The notes: generated by a model from the sequence alone, not told the origin. A stretch of DNA of 64,000 nucleotides from Streptomyces ureilyticus (GCF_011045025.1 NZ_JAAKZX010000005.1:58553-122552), one strand, 5' to 3'; positions 41,995 through 51,343 are shown, numbered from the stretch's first letter. Numbers and translations: made by a program.

Positions 41995-42533
41995 CCGCCA
42001 GAGGCTCGCGGCTCGCGTGCAACGCGTGGCCACCAGAGCGTTCTCGCTGGACCGGAAGGGGATGCCTTCTGCACCGGTACCTGACTGCGATCTGGCGGCT
42101 TTGCGTCAGGGAGCGTGTCAGTGACGGTTGGTCAGGAGGGATGTTTCTGCTGGTGCCTGGCCGTGCAGGAGCCGCGGAGGTGGAAGAACCCCCATAGAGC
42201 TGCGGTCAGTTGCCAGGGTGAAGTGCCTCGCGGTCCGCGGGGAACGACGCGTCGAACTCCACGACTCCTTCCTCTCGTTGGCTTGCAGCCTCCTCTGCTG
42301 GAGACGCCTCGAGAAGACCGGATCATGATCGCGTTACGAGCTCGTAGAAAAGGAATGGAGCGAGGCGGCGCCCCACTGCTACTTTCGCGTTGGACCGTGA
42401 AGTCGTCGTAGGGAGGTGAGCACCGTGAACACAGTTACCCGTGGGTGCTCCCTCAACCCGTCACGGTCCGGCGGCTGACGTTCGGTGTCGCCAGGAGCGC
42501 CTGAGATCTAGGCACTCCTGGGAGGAGACGCCG
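41995..42533. other. Gene-free spacer before the acetyltransferase-infA pair
   Basis: In 539 bp I find no supported gene or structural RNA. A dyad GAGCACC/GGTGCTC (about 42418-42453) would form a stem in the leader of the acetyltransferase gene, about 80 bp before its start. It could affect expression of the coupled pair. Confidence 0.35.
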
Positions 42534-43325
42534 ATGAACACGAAGCCTTTCCCATCTGGCCTGAGCGAGAACGCGGTGATGATCACGCGCGTCGCGGACA
42601 GGCAATGGCACGCACTGGATGACGACCTGGTGGTCGGCCGCGGGCATGCGCAGCACCGGCCCGACGGACGCTTGTTCGTCAGCATCGACGCCTGGCACGA
42701 CGCCCCCTTCGACCGGCTCGCCGAGGCGATGCTGGCACAATTGCCGACACCGATGTACACGGTGGTCGACGAAGCCGACGTCGAGCTGACGGGGCGCTGG
42801 CGGCGGGCGGGGTTCACGGTCCGGCGCCGCGAGTGGGAGTACGCCGTGCCGACCGACCCGCAGGTCACAGGGCTCGACGCAGTCCTGCCGCCTTCGGGCG
42901 TGACGATCGTGCCCGCCGGTCAGGCGGACGAGAGTCTGCTGCGGTCGGTGGACCGCGCGATCCGTGACGAAGTCGAGGCGACCGTCGGGTGGCAGTCGAT
43001 GCCCGCGGAGGTCATACCCCGCCCTGAAGGCGACACCATCGTCGACCCGTCGACGTACGCGGTGGCCGCGGCGCCGGACCGCTACCTGGGTCTGATCCGG
43101 GTGGTGAGAGTGAAGCGGCCGCGCATCGGGCTGGTCGCGGTCCGGGCCGGCCACCAGCGCCGCGGCATCGCGCGGGCGCTGCTGGCCCACGCGCTGGGAA
43201 CACTGCACCGCTCCGGGTCCGCCGCGGCCTGGACCGAAGTCCACGAGACCAACCAAGCGGCCTCGGCGCTGTTCGAGGGCATCGGCGCCCGGCCGATGAG
43301 CAGCAACCTGGAGCTGGTGCGATGA
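42534..43325 (+). CDS. GNAT-family N-acetyltransferase
   Basis: A 263-residue protein with the acetyl-CoA fold in its second half: [20 protein letters not shown], then the pyrophosphate loop [18 protein letters not shown] and [19 protein letters not shown] at the end. The first 120 residues are a degenerate N-terminal half. GGGAGGAG lies 6 nt before the ATG at 42534. The stop overlaps the start of an IF-1 gene (ATGA), coupling the two, so an action on the translation apparatus is possible but unproven. Confidence 0.85.
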   Translation: MNTKPFPSGLSENAVMITRVADRQWHALDDDLVVGRGHAQHRPDGRLFVSIDAWHDAPFDRLAEAMLAQLPTPMYTVVDEADVELTGRWRRAGFTVRRREWEYAVPTDPQVTGLDAVLPPSGVTIVPAGQADESLLRSVDRAIRDEVEATVGWQSMPAEVIPRPEGDTIVDPSTYAVAAAPDRYLGLIRVVRVKRPRIGLVAVRAGHQRRGIARALLAHALGTLHRSGSAAAWTEVHETNQAASALFEGIGARPMSSNLELVR

Positions 43326-43546
43326 CGAAGAACAAGAACGTCATCGAAGTCGAGGGCAAGGTCGTCGAGTGCCTGCGCAGCGCCATGTTCACCGTGGAGC
43401 TCGAGAACGGCCACCAGGTGCTCGCGCACATCAGCGGGAAGATCCGCAAGAACTACATCAAGATCGTGCTGGAAGACCGGGTGCTGGTGGAGCTCCCGCC
43501 GTACGACCTGACGCGCGGCCGGATCGTGTTCCGGTACCGGAACTAG
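43322..43546 (+). CDS. infA: Translation initiation factor IF-1, accessory copy
   Basis: A 74-residue S1-fold protein that binds the ribosomal A site during initiation. The family core is intact: [40 protein letters not shown] and [15 protein letters not shown]. It differs from the usual Streptomyces IF-1 at many positions (N-terminal MTKNKNV, a Cys in [19 protein letters not shown]). It lies outside the ribosomal-protein operon where the main infA normally sits, and overlaps the acetyltransferase gene by 4 bp. It is therefore probably a second, specialised IF-1. Confidence 0.9.
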   Translation: MTKNKNVIEVEGKVVECLRSAMFTVELENGHQVLAHISGKIRKNYIKIVLEDRVLVELPPYDLTRGRIVFRYRN

Positions 43547-43713
43547 CGGCGGTCAGCACCTTCCGCGGTAGCTGATCCTGGGGCCCCGGTCACGGCTTTT
43601 CCGGCCTTTCCGTGACCGGGGTCCCGACGATGGCTCACACGGCCGCGGCGGCCACCGCTCCAGCCGGCCGGACGCACCCGATCGACCCGGCTCGGCTCGA
43701 TAGCATGCAACGC

Positions 43714-44151
43714 ATGGCCATCAAACTTGAGAACGTCGGCATCGCCGTTCGCGACCTCGAGGCAGCGATCTCCTTTTTCACCGACCTCGGCCTCACGGTC
43801 CTCGGCCGTGACACTGTCAGTGGTGAGTGGACCGACACCGCCGTCGGCCTGGACGGCAATCACGCCAACATCGCGATGCTCCAGACGCCAGACGGCCAGG
43901 GTCGCCTTGAGCTCTTCGAGTACATCCACCCCGAAGCGATCGAGTCGAAGCCCACTCTTCCCAACGAGATTGGCATGCATCGCGTCGCCTTCTCAGTCGA
44001 TGACATCGACAAAGCCCTTGAGGCAGCAGCAAAGCACGGATGCCGTCCGCTTCGCGGTGTGGCGACCTATGAGGACATCTACAAGCTCACGTACGTCCGC
44101 GGTCCCAGCGGCATCCTTGTGATGCTCGCCGAGGAGCTGAAGAAGAACTGA
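43714..44151 (+). CDS. VOC-family (glyoxalase/epimerase-like) protein
   Basis: A 145-residue single-domain VOC protein: AIKLENVGIAVRDLEAAISF, GRLELFEYIHPEA, IGMHRVAFSVDDIDKALEAA and YVRGPSGILVMLAEELKK. The pattern resembles methylmalonyl-CoA epimerase and small glyoxalase relatives. Starts at 43705 and 43714 are both possible and neither has a clear ribosome binding site. Upstream in-frame codons to 43612 add an unconserved tail. The substrate is unknown. Confidence 0.8.
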   Translation: MAIKLENVGIAVRDLEAAISFFTDLGLTVLGRDTVSGEWTDTAVGLDGNHANIAMLQTPDGQGRLELFEYIHPEAIESKPTLPNEIGMHRVAFSVDDIDKALEAAAKHGCRPLRGVATYEDIYKLTYVRGPSGILVMLAEELKKN

Positions 44152-44271
44152 CGGCTGATCGGGTCAAGTGGTCGCGGCGATGCTCTCGACGATGACTTCG
44201 TGGCTGGTCAGGGGCCTTCCACGGCAGTTCGTCGCGATCCCGATGTCAGTGCGTCGCTCTATGTTGTCCCG

Positions 44272-44793
44272 ATGATTCGGAACTCGTTCGAGCAACAAGT
44301 GGTGGAGGCGGCAGCCGTCGATGTCCGGCTGGCGAGAGTGGAGTTCGATGGCGCCGGCCAGTGGCTGACCGCGCCCCGCCACGGGCTTGTGGGGCCTCTT
44401 GCCACAGAGGTGTGGGTCTTCGATGAGAAGCTCGAGCGGGTGCTGCTGGTTCATCACCGGTGGAGGGGGTGGGTTCCGCCCGGCGGGCAGGTTGAGCAGG
44501 GTGAAACACCTCGGGAGGGCGCACGCCGCGAGCTCTTCGAAGAGACCGGCATTGACACGGAGCTGCTGCCGGCACCTGCCGCGGCGACAGTTCGCTCCTA
44601 CCATCCGGAATGGCCGCCAACTCTTGGGCTGTCGTATGCCGCGATCGTGGATGCTGGAACGCCCTTGGCCGCAGAGGACGGACAGCCGGCGGCGTGGACG
44701 TCCCTGGACGAGGACTGGGACGGCTGCTTCCCGCAGGATCCACCGCGCATCCGTCAGCATGCGCGATGGCTTCGCGACGTCTCCGCCCGGTGA
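44272..44793 (+). CDS. Nudix hydrolase
   Basis: A 173-residue Nudix protein with a perfect box at about residues 72-95 (GGQVEQGETPREGARRELFE, ETGI), matching G-x5-E-x7-REUxEExGU. The outer strands VWVFDEKLERVLLVHHRWRG and SYHPEWPPTLGLSYAAIV complete the fold. The ATG at 44272 lacks a strong ribosome binding site, and a longer in-frame version from 44200 is less likely. The substrate is not predictable. Confidence 0.83.
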   Translation: MIRNSFEQQVVEAAAVDVRLARVEFDGAGQWLTAPRHGLVGPLATEVWVFDEKLERVLLVHHRWRGWVPPGGQVEQGETPREGARRELFEETGIDTELLPAPAAATVRSYHPEWPPTLGLSYAAIVDAGTPLAAEDGQPAAWTSLDEDWDGCFPQDPPRIRQHARWLRDVSAR

Positions 44794-44869
44794 CTTGGAG
44801 CTTCCAGAGGCAGTACGGGCGTCCGGCTGGGTCCAGCCTGGGCTGCACGGCGTACGCCCGCACGCACAC

Positions 44870-45910
44870 CTACGTCGGCCGAGTGGAGGTCGCCGAGCCG
44901 CGCGGCATGCGGAAGGCGCGGCGATAGGCGGCCGGAGTGGTGCCGAGCGCGCGGTGGAAGTGCTGGCGGAGGCCGTCGCCGCTGCCCAGGCCGCTGCGTT
45001 GGGCGACGGTGTCCACCGGGAGGTCGGTGGTCTCCAGCAGCTCGCGAGCGCGCGCCAGCCGCTGCTGGTTAAGCCAGCGCAGCGGAGTGGTACCGACCTC
45101 ACGCGCGAAGTACCGCTCGAAGGTACGGGTGCTCATCCCGGCGCGTGAGGCCAACTCTCCGACGGACAGCGGCTGTTGGAGTCGGTCCAGGGCCCAGTCC
45201 AGGACCGGGGCGAGTCCCTGCTCCGATGTCCGCACGCGGGGCGCGCGGGCCGGTGCGTACTGCGACTGGTCGCCCTCCCGGTGCGGGGCGACCACCATAC
45301 GGCGGCCGACCTCGGCCGCCGCCGCCGAACCGTAGTCGTGGCGCACGATGTGCAGGCACAGATCGATGGCGGCCGCGGTGCCCGCACTGGTGAGGATGGA
45401 GCCGTCGTCGACGTACAGGGCCCGCTCGTTGACGCGTACGCGGGGGTGGCGGCGGCGCAGTTCGTCCGCGTACATCCAGTGTGTGGCGGCCTCGCGTCCG
45501 TCCAGCAGTCCGGCTGCGGCGAGCACGAACGCACCGGAACACAGCGATGCCACCCGGGCCCCTCTGGCGTGCGCGCCGCGCAGCTCGTCGAGCAGTTCCT
45601 CGGGCGGCTCGTACGCGCTGTCCATCACGCACGCCGGTACGACGACGAGGTCGGCCTCCCGCATCGCGTCCACGCCTCGCTCGGCGGTCAGGTGCAGCCC
45701 GCCGGGCGCCCGCTGGATGCCGCCCGGCGTGGTGCTGCACAGCGTCAGCTCGTAGCCCTCGGCGAACACGGCGCAGGGCACCGAGAGTTCGAACAGGGAG
45801 GTCTCTTCCAGAAGCGTGACCACGACGCGTATCGGCGCTTGGGGCACTTCACTCCTGCCTGAGTTCTTGGCGGACCTTCCAGTGCTCACGGCGTGCGTGT
45901 CCTTGCCCAT
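44870..45910 (-). CDS. GlxA-family regulator (DJ-1/PfpI plus AraC domains)
   Basis: A 346-residue regulator. The N-terminal DJ-1/PfpI-like domain (about 27-190) has ASLCSGAFVLAAAGLLDGREAATHW around the nucleophile-elbow Cys. The C-terminal AraC domain (about 235-335) has two helix-turn-helices: LSVGELASRAGMSTRTFERYF and LPVDTVAQRSGLGSGDGLRQHF. It is divergent from the MFS transporter gene across 70 bp and probably controls it. Confidence 0.9.
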   Translation of the reverse strand: MGKDTHAVSTGRSAKNSGRSEVPQAPIRVVVTLLEETSLFELSVPCAVFAEGYELTLCSTTPGGIQRAPGGLHLTAERGVDAMREADLVVVPACVMDSAYEPPEELLDELRGAHARGARVASLCSGAFVLAAAGLLDGREAATHWMYADELRRRHPRVRVNERALYVDDGSILTSAGTAAAIDLCLHIVRHDYGSAAAAEVGRRMVVAPHREGDQSQYAPARAPRVRTSEQGLAPVLDWALDRLQQPLSVGELASRAGMSTRTFERYFAREVGTTPLRWLNQQRLARARELLETTDLPVDTVAQRSGLGSGDGLRQHFHRALGTTPAAYRRAFRMPRGSATSTRPT

Positions 45911-45936
45911 GACGTAAATCTAGTGCTTCCTGACGT
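45910..45936. promoter_or_regulatory. Direct repeats between the divergent GlxA and MFS genes
   Basis: TGACGT at 45910-45915 and 45931-45936 are 21 bp apart, two helical turns. TAGTG follows downstream at 45921-45925 and 45951-45955. Same-face direct repeats are the usual target of AraC-type proteins. Confidence 0.35.
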
Positions 45937-45980
45937 TTCCGCCACTGGTTTAGTGTCGTCCCAGGTCACAGGCTTGAAGC

Positions 45981-47246
45981 ATGACTATGACACGCATCAT
46001 GCGTCGCCCTGAGTGGCACGTCGGTCTCGCCGGACTCAGTGCCATCGGCGTGACATTCGGCTTCGCTCGCTACGGCTACGGCCTCTATCTCCCCGAGTTC
46101 CGCCGGGAGTTCAACCTGTCCGTCGGGACGGTCGGTCTGATCGGCAGCGCGAGCTACGTCGGCTTCGTGGTGGCCCTGCTCCTGGTCGGCACGCTGGTCG
46201 CGCGGTTCGGCCCGCGCTCCATGGTGATCACGGGCGGGGTCTGCGCGACCGTGGGCATGGGCCTGGTCACGGTCGCCCGCGATCCAGCCGTCCTCACGAC
46301 GGGCTTGGTGCTGGCGGGCATGAGTTCCGGCTGGGTCTGGGCCCCGTACTCCGACGTGGTGGACCGCGTGATCCCGCGCAGCCGTCGCGAGCGCGTCATG
46401 GCGGTGATCGCCACCGGTACCGCCTTCGGCGTCGTCGTCGCGGGACCGCTCGCCCTGTTCCTCCGTCACTCCCACTGGCGGCACGCGTGGTTGGTCTTCG
46501 CCGTGGCGGCGCTGGCTGCCACGGTGTACAACGCGCTGGTGCTGCCCGGCGGTCCGCACCGCGCGGCGTCGTATGGCGCACGCGAGCGGAGCGAGGGCGG
46601 CCGAGCCCGATCCGGGCCTGGCCGGGGCTGGTTCCTGCGCCGCCGCGCCATCCCCCTCTACCTCACGGCCGTGTCGTACGGGCTGGTGGGCGCCGTGTAC
46701 TGGGCGTACGCCATCGAGGCGATCGCCGGCGCGACCGGCTCCGGCTCGGCCACCGCGCCGGTGTTCTGGACTCTGATGGGGCTGGCCGGTACGGCGGGTG
46801 CGCTGACCGGTCATGCCATCACCCGCTACGGTCTGCGCCGCACGCACGTCTGGCTGTTCACCGGCCTCGCCGTCGCCGTCGCCCTGCTCGGCCTCGCCCC
46901 GGGCTCGCTCCCCGCCGTGGCCGCCTCCGCGGTGCTGTACGGGCCGTGCTTCATGGCAGGTTCGGCGCTGCTCGCGGTCTGGAGCTACTACACCTTCCCC
47001 GAGCAGCCCTCCACCGGCTTCACCGCGACCATCCTCTTCGTGGGTCTGGGCACCATCACCGGCCCCGCCACACTCGGCGCCCTCGCGGACAGCCACGGAC
47101 TGCGCTCTGCCTTCCTGGTCACGGCCGCGGTGGCGGCCACCACACTCCTCGTACGCCCCGGCTCACGGCCTGGCCCGAGTTCCGGTACGGACCAGTCCCG
47201 GAACGGTTCTCGGCCCGGGCGGGGGAAGCGAGTGGTGGCCTCGTAG
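45981..47246 (+). CDS. MFS transporter, YbfB/YjiJ-like
   Basis: A 421-residue, 12-helix permease. The start (HVGLAGLSAIGVTFGFARYG, YGLYLPEFRREFNLS) matches the YbfB/YjiJ group of MFS proteins, probably drug or metabolite exporters. The central loop is charged (ARERSEGGRARSGPGRG) and the C-terminus basic. Its promoter is shared with the divergent GlxA-type regulator. The cargo is unknown. Confidence 0.85.
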   Translation: MTMTRIMRRPEWHVGLAGLSAIGVTFGFARYGYGLYLPEFRREFNLSVGTVGLIGSASYVGFVVALLLVGTLVARFGPRSMVITGGVCATVGMGLVTVARDPAVLTTGLVLAGMSSGWVWAPYSDVVDRVIPRSRRERVMAVIATGTAFGVVVAGPLALFLRHSHWRHAWLVFAVAALAATVYNALVLPGGPHRAASYGARERSEGGRARSGPGRGWFLRRRAIPLYLTAVSYGLVGAVYWAYAIEAIAGATGSGSATAPVFWTLMGLAGTAGALTGHAITRYGLRRTHVWLFTGLAVAVALLGLAPGSLPAVAASAVLYGPCFMAGSALLAVWSYYTFPEQPSTGFTATILFVGLGTITGPATLGALADSHGLRSAFLVTAAVAATTLLVRPGSRPGPSSGTDQSRNGSRPGRGKRVVAS

Positions 47247-47344
47247 CGCGGCCAGGTCTCCTGAACCACGTCCTGCGTCCTTGGCCCCGGTCAGGGCTCT
47301 CACCCAGGCTCCGCTACAAGAGCCGAAAAAAACTTGGCCGGCGA

Positions 47345-47371
47345 TGTCGAGAACGCGTGACCGGCTCCGTC
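47345..47371 (+). promoter_or_regulatory. Predicted ECF42-dependent promoter of the DGPF-sigma operon
   Basis: TGTCGA (47345-47350) and CGTC (47368-47371) are 17 bp apart, 53 bp before the DGPF gene start. This matches the bipartite motif reported for ECF42 sigma factors in Streptomyces (TGTCGA at -35, CGA/TC at -10). The sigma factor encoded two genes on would thus drive its own operon. Confidence 0.7.
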
Positions 47372-47423
47372 CCTGCTGTGAACGCGACCACAATGGGTCG
47401 CAACAGCATCGAGGAGAATCATC

Positions 47424-47837
47424 ATGGCCAAGTACCTGCTGCTCAAGCACTACAAAGGCGCTCCGGCGGCGGTCAACGACGTGCCCATGGAGCAGTGGAC
47501 ACCCGAGGAGATCTCGGCCCACGTGCAGTACATGAACGACTTCGCGGCCCGGCTGGAGAAGACCGGCGAGTTCGTCGACGGTCAGGCGCTCGCCCCCGAG
47601 GGGACGTGGGTCCGGTACGACGGTGAGGGGCGCCCGCCGGTCACCGACGGCCCGTTCGCGGAGACCAAGGACCTGATCGCCGGCTGGATGGTGATCGACG
47701 TCGACAGCTACGAGCGTGCCGTCGAGCTGGCCGGGGAGCTGTCGGCCGCTCCCGGGGCGGGCGGGAAGCCGATCCACGAGTGGCTGGAGCTGCGCCCGTT
47801 CCTGAGCGCGTCGCCCACCATCACGGAGTGCCACTGA
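47424..47837 (+). CDS. DGPF/YCII-domain protein, partner of an ECF42 sigma factor
   Basis: A 137-residue YCII-like protein with the family's PPVTDGPFAETKDLIAGWMV segment, which gives the DGPF name, and EFVDGQALAP. Such proteins are encoded beside ECF42 sigma factors across actinobacteria. They may sense a small molecule or act enzymatically, but none has a settled function. GAGGAGA precedes the ATG. The sigma gene starts 2 bp after its stop. Confidence 0.9.
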   Translation: MAKYLLLKHYKGAPAAVNDVPMEQWTPEEISAHVQYMNDFAARLEKTGEFVDGQALAPEGTWVRYDGEGRPPVTDGPFAETKDLIAGWMVIDVDSYERAVELAGELSAAPGAGGKPIHEWLELRPFLSASPTITECH

Positions 47838-47839
47838 GA

Positions 47840-48997
47840 GTGACCACTGAGATGGACGAGGCCCTGCTGAGGAGCCTCACCCCGAGTGTGCTCGCCATCC
47901 TCGTCCGCCGCGGAGCCGACTTCGCGGCGGCCGAGGACGCCGTGCAGGACGCGCTTGTCGAGGCGGTGCGCGTGTGGCCGGCCGACCCCCCGCGGGACGC
48001 GAAGGGCTGGCTGGTCACGGTGGCCTGGCGCAAGTTCCTCGACGCGAGGCGGGCGGACACCGCCCGCCGCCGGCGTGAGGACCTCGTAGAGGAGGAACCG
48101 ACGCCCGGCACCGCGCCCACCCTGGACGACACCCTCCAGCTCTACTTCCTCTGCGCCCACCCCTCACTGACGCCCTCTTCCGCCGTCGCGCTCACGCTGC
48201 GCGCCGTCGGCGGGCTCACGACCCGCCAGATCGCCGAGGCCTACCTCGTACCCGAAGCGACCATGGCGCAGCGCATCAGCCGGGCCAAGCGCACCGTGGC
48301 CGGCATACGGTTCGACCAGCCCGGCGACGTCGCCACCGTGCTGCGCGTCCTCTACCTGGTCTTCAACGAGGGCTACTCCGGCGATGTCGACCTCGCCGCC
48401 GAGGCCATCCGGCTCACCCGGCAGCTCGCCGCCGCGATCGACCACCCGGAGGTGGCCGGGCTGCTCGCCCTCATGCTGATCCACCACGCCCGGCGCGCCG
48501 CCCGGACCGCGCCCGACGGCAGCCTCGTACCGCTCGCCGAACAGGACCGCGGCCAGTGGGACACCAAGCTGATCGCCGAGGGAGTCGAGATCCTTCAGGC
48601 GGCCCTCGCCCGCGACCGGCTGGGCGAGTTCCAGGCCCAGGCCGCCATCGCCGCCCTCCACGCGGACGCGCCCACCGCCGAGGAAACCGACTGGGTCCAG
48701 ATCGTCGAGTGGTACGACGAGCTCGCACGGCTGACCGACAACCCGGTCGTCCGCCTCAACCGCGCGGTCGCCGTAGGGGAAGCGGACGGCCCGCGCGCCG
48801 GCCTGGCCGCCCTCGCAACGCTGGACGACTCCCTGCCCCGCCACACCGCGGTAGCGGCCTACCTCCACGAACGCGACGGCGACCTGACCACGGCGGCCCG
48901 TCTGTACGCCGAGGCGGCCCACAAGGCAACCAACCTCGCCGAAGCCGCCCACCTGACACGCCACGCCGCGCGACTCAACGCCCGCCTACGCGGCTGA
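47840..48997 (+). CDS. ECF42-group RNA polymerase sigma factor with C-terminal extension
   Basis: A 385-residue sigma factor with region 2 at about 12-75 (VLAILVRRGADFAAAEDAVQ, GWLVTVAWRKFLDARRADTA) and region 4 at about 110-165 (SAVALTLRAVGGLTTRQIAE, MAQRISRAKR). A helical C-terminal extension of about 200 residues (ILYLVFNEGYSG-like RVLYLVFNEGYSGDVDL, then TPR-like helices) is characteristic of ECF42 and replaces an anti-sigma factor as the control element. The GTG at 47840 was chosen for its position 2 bp after the DGPF stop. An ATG at 47852 is possible. Confidence 0.9.
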   Translation: MTTEMDEALLRSLTPSVLAILVRRGADFAAAEDAVQDALVEAVRVWPADPPRDAKGWLVTVAWRKFLDARRADTARRRREDLVEEEPTPGTAPTLDDTLQLYFLCAHPSLTPSSAVALTLRAVGGLTTRQIAEAYLVPEATMAQRISRAKRTVAGIRFDQPGDVATVLRVLYLVFNEGYSGDVDLAAEAIRLTRQLAAAIDHPEVAGLLALMLIHHARRAARTAPDGSLVPLAEQDRGQWDTKLIAEGVEILQAALARDRLGEFQAQAAIAALHADAPTAEETDWVQIVEWYDELARLTDNPVVRLNRAVAVGEADGPRAGLAALATLDDSLPRHTAVAAYLHERDGDLTTAARLYAEAAHKATNLAEAAHLTRHAARLNARLRG

Positions 48998-49078
48998 AGT
49001 TCGCGCCGGATCTTCTCCAGTCGGCGGGGCCAGTCGACGTGCTGGTTCCGGGTGTGGGCGGCGCTGTGCGACGGCAGC

Positions 49079-50152
49079 TCACCGGGTGGCGGCCGGTGCA
49101 GGAAGCCTGGATCCGGTCAGTCTGCGTACGTTGCCGGAGAAGACAGCGGCGCGCTCCGCTTCGGTGAGGTCCATGGCCGCCAGGTCGGCGATCCCCGAGC
49201 GGATGTACCCGGGGCCCTTCTCGGGGTCGTACGGCGAGTCGGAGCCGAACAGCACACGGTCCGGGCCGAAGAACTCCAGGGCGCAGCGCAGGGCGTGCGG
49301 GGCGCCGAAGAGCGCGGTGTCGGCGTAGAACATCTTGAAGTAGTCCAGCGGGCGCTTGGAGAGCGGATAGCCGGTGACGTCCTCGCGCTGGTGGTCGGGG
49401 GTGCGGGAGCCGAGCTGGTCCCAGCCGGGGCCGACGCGGCCGGAGAAGTGCGGGATCATGCTGCCGCCGTGGTGGATGAGGAGCTTGAGGTCGGGATGGC
49501 GTTCGAGTACGCCGCCGAAGACGATGCGGGCCATGAAAGCGGACAGGTCGTACTCCCAGCCGAAGGTCCACCAGATCTCGTACCGGGAGCGTTCCTCGGC
49601 GGGGTAGTCGGGCCAGGAGGAGTTGCGGCAGGGGTGGACCTGGACGAGGAGGTCGAGTTCGGCGGCGCGTTCCCAGAATGGTTCGAAGCGCTGCTCGTCC
49701 AAGGGGTGACCGTTGACGTGCGTGTATATCTGGACGCCGATCGCCCCCAACTCACCGACGGCACGGTCGAGTTCCGTGACGGCGGCGTCGACGTCGTTGA
49801 GCGCTACCGCCGCGCAGAAGCCGACGAAGCGGTCTGGGTGCTTGTCGACGAGCGAGGCCAGGCCGTCGTTGCCGATGCGCGCGTACTCGGCGGACAGCGC
49901 CGGACTGCCGAAGTCCTCCACGGGCGGGGCCGCCAGGTTGATGATCTGGCGGTAGCCGGCGAACTCGTCCACCTGCCGGAAGCGTACGTCCAGGTCGACC
50001 AGCGCGGGGATGTTCATGATGCGCTTACGCAGGTTGGCCACGGCGGGGACGCCGTCGAGCGCGAACAGGCGCTCGGCGTAGTCGCGGGGAAGCACATGGC
50101 AGAAGGCGTCGATTTTCTCAAGAGCCTCTGACATTTCGGGTGTCTCGAGCAA
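49079..50152 (-). CDS. Amidohydrolase-superfamily enzyme (ACMSD-like)
   Basis: A 357-residue amidohydrolase_2 barrel. The N-terminal IDAFCHVLPRDYAERLF replaces the usual His-x-His with a Cys-His pair. YTHVNGHPL, LDLLVQVHPC, LKLLIHHGGSMIPHFSGR and VLFGSDSPYDPEKG supply the other metal-site residues. It may decarboxylate or hydrolyse an aromatic or ring-opened acid. The TTG at 50152 has GAGAGGA upstream, and the ATG at 50134 is the alternative. It follows the lacI gene by 38 bp on one transcript and lies opposite the ABC importer, so its substrate is probably imported by that system. Confidence 0.85.
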   Translation of the reverse strand: MLETPEMSEALEKIDAFCHVLPRDYAERLFALDGVPAVANLRKRIMNIPALVDLDVRFRQVDEFAGYRQIINLAAPPVEDFGSPALSAEYARIGNDGLASLVDKHPDRFVGFCAAVALNDVDAAVTELDRAVGELGAIGVQIYTHVNGHPLDEQRFEPFWERAAELDLLVQVHPCRNSSWPDYPAEERSRYEIWWTFGWEYDLSAFMARIVFGGVLERHPDLKLLIHHGGSMIPHFSGRVGPGWDQLGSRTPDHQREDVTGYPLSKRPLDYFKMFYADTALFGAPHALRCALEFFGPDRVLFGSDSPYDPEKGPGYIRSGIADLAAMDLTEAERAAVFSGNVRRLTGSRLPAPAATR

Positions 50153-50190
50153 CGCTGTTCCTCTCCAAGTAGTGGATGGCGGCCGGGCGT

Positions 50191-51249
50191 TCATGGAGCG
50201 GACGTCGACGACTCGCGTGGGATGAGGGTGGGCGCGTAGACAGCGGAGGCCGTGGGCTTGCCCTCGATGGACCGCAGCAGGATGTCGACCGCGCCACGTC
50301 CGATCTCGCGCAGCGGCACGCGGACACTGGTCAACGGAATCGGCAGGCGCGCGGCGAGCGGGGTGTCGTTGTAGCCGACGAGCGAGAGCTCGCCCGGAAT
50401 GCTGATCCCGAGCCGTCTGGCGGCCGCCATCACACCGACCGCGGTGTTGTCGTTCACGGTCATCACGGCCGTCGGGCGCTCCCCGGCGGGCATGGCGGAC
50501 AGCAGCTCGGTCGCGACCTGTTCGCCGCTCTCCATGGAGAACTCCGAGGGCCGGACGAGGCGTTCGTCCACCGCGATCCCCGCCTCCCGCAGGGCTGTGC
50601 GGTAACCCTCCATCCTGCCAACGGGGTTGGAGGCGTAGGGCGGGCCGGCGATCAAGGCGATCCGCCGGTGTCCCAGGTCGATCAGGTGACGAGCGGCCAG
50701 ATACCCGCCCAGCTTGTCGTCGCCGACAGAGGCCGGGCCGCGGCCGTCGGTCCGCAGCGCCAGGGCGTACGGGATGTCCCGCGCGGCCAGTTCGCGCACG
50801 AGGTCGCTCTCCGAGTCCAGCCGGGCCGTGGCGAGCACCAGCCCGTCCACCATCCGGTCAAGGAGCAGCCTTCCCTGGACCGCTTCGGCTGCCGGTTCGT
50901 CGTGGGTGATCGCGACGAGGGCATGCAGCCCGTGGTCCCGGCAGGCTTCGGCGATCTCCTCGTACAGGATCGCCATCACCCCGTCCGAGAGCCGTGAGAC
51001 GACCACGCCGATCGTGCGGGTGCTCTGTCGGCGCAGGCTGGCCGCCGCGGGATTGGGCGAGTACCCGATACGCTGCGCGACCTCCTTGATCCGGGCGGCC
51101 GTGGCGCTGCGTGAGAAGGGGTGCCGCTCGTCCATGGCGCGGGAAACCGTCGAGGCGTTCACGCCCGCCTCGCGCGCCACATCGGCCATGGTCGGGCGGC
51201 GTTTGGCGCCTTGCGCGCGGCCGGATGCCTTGCCCTCTGATGCGGTCAC
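50191..51249 (-). CDS. LacI-family regulator of the amidohydrolase/ABC locus
   Basis: A 352-residue LacI/GalR protein: PTMADVAREAGVNASTVSRA for the helix-turn-helix, a YSPNPAAASLRRQSTRTIGV hinge, and an effector domain ending VGYNDTPLAARLPIPLTSVR. The GTG at 51249 has GAGAGAGG 8 nt upstream. It lies between the ABC importer genes (divergent) and the amidohydrolase gene (downstream), with a perfect palindrome in the intergenic region. The ligand may be the imported compound or its breakdown product. Confidence 0.9.
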   Translation of the reverse strand: MTASEGKASGRAQGAKRRPTMADVAREAGVNASTVSRAMDERHPFSRSATAARIKEVAQRIGYSPNPAAASLRRQSTRTIGVVVSRLSDGVMAILYEEIAEACRDHGLHALVAITHDEPAAEAVQGRLLLDRMVDGLVLATARLDSESDLVRELAARDIPYALALRTDGRGPASVGDDKLGGYLAARHLIDLGHRRIALIAGPPYASNPVGRMEGYRTALREAGIAVDERLVRPSEFSMESGEQVATELLSAMPAGERPTAVMTVNDNTAVGVMAAARRLGISIPGELSLVGYNDTPLAARLPIPLTSVRVPLREIGRGAVDILLRSIEGKPTASAVYAPTLIPRESSTSAP

Positions 51250-51343
51250 CGGTTGCTGCCTCTCTCGTCGTCGGCGGGCGGATTCTCTTGGCGCGGGGTT
51301 GACGGGTTCGTTCTGGCCCACACATGATTGTGCACACGTAAGC

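Noticed and set aside
42418..42453. Leader stem as a riboswitch
   Set aside because: A single GAGCACC/GGTGCTC stem without the conserved core of any riboswitch class I know. It is kept only as a possible hairpin.
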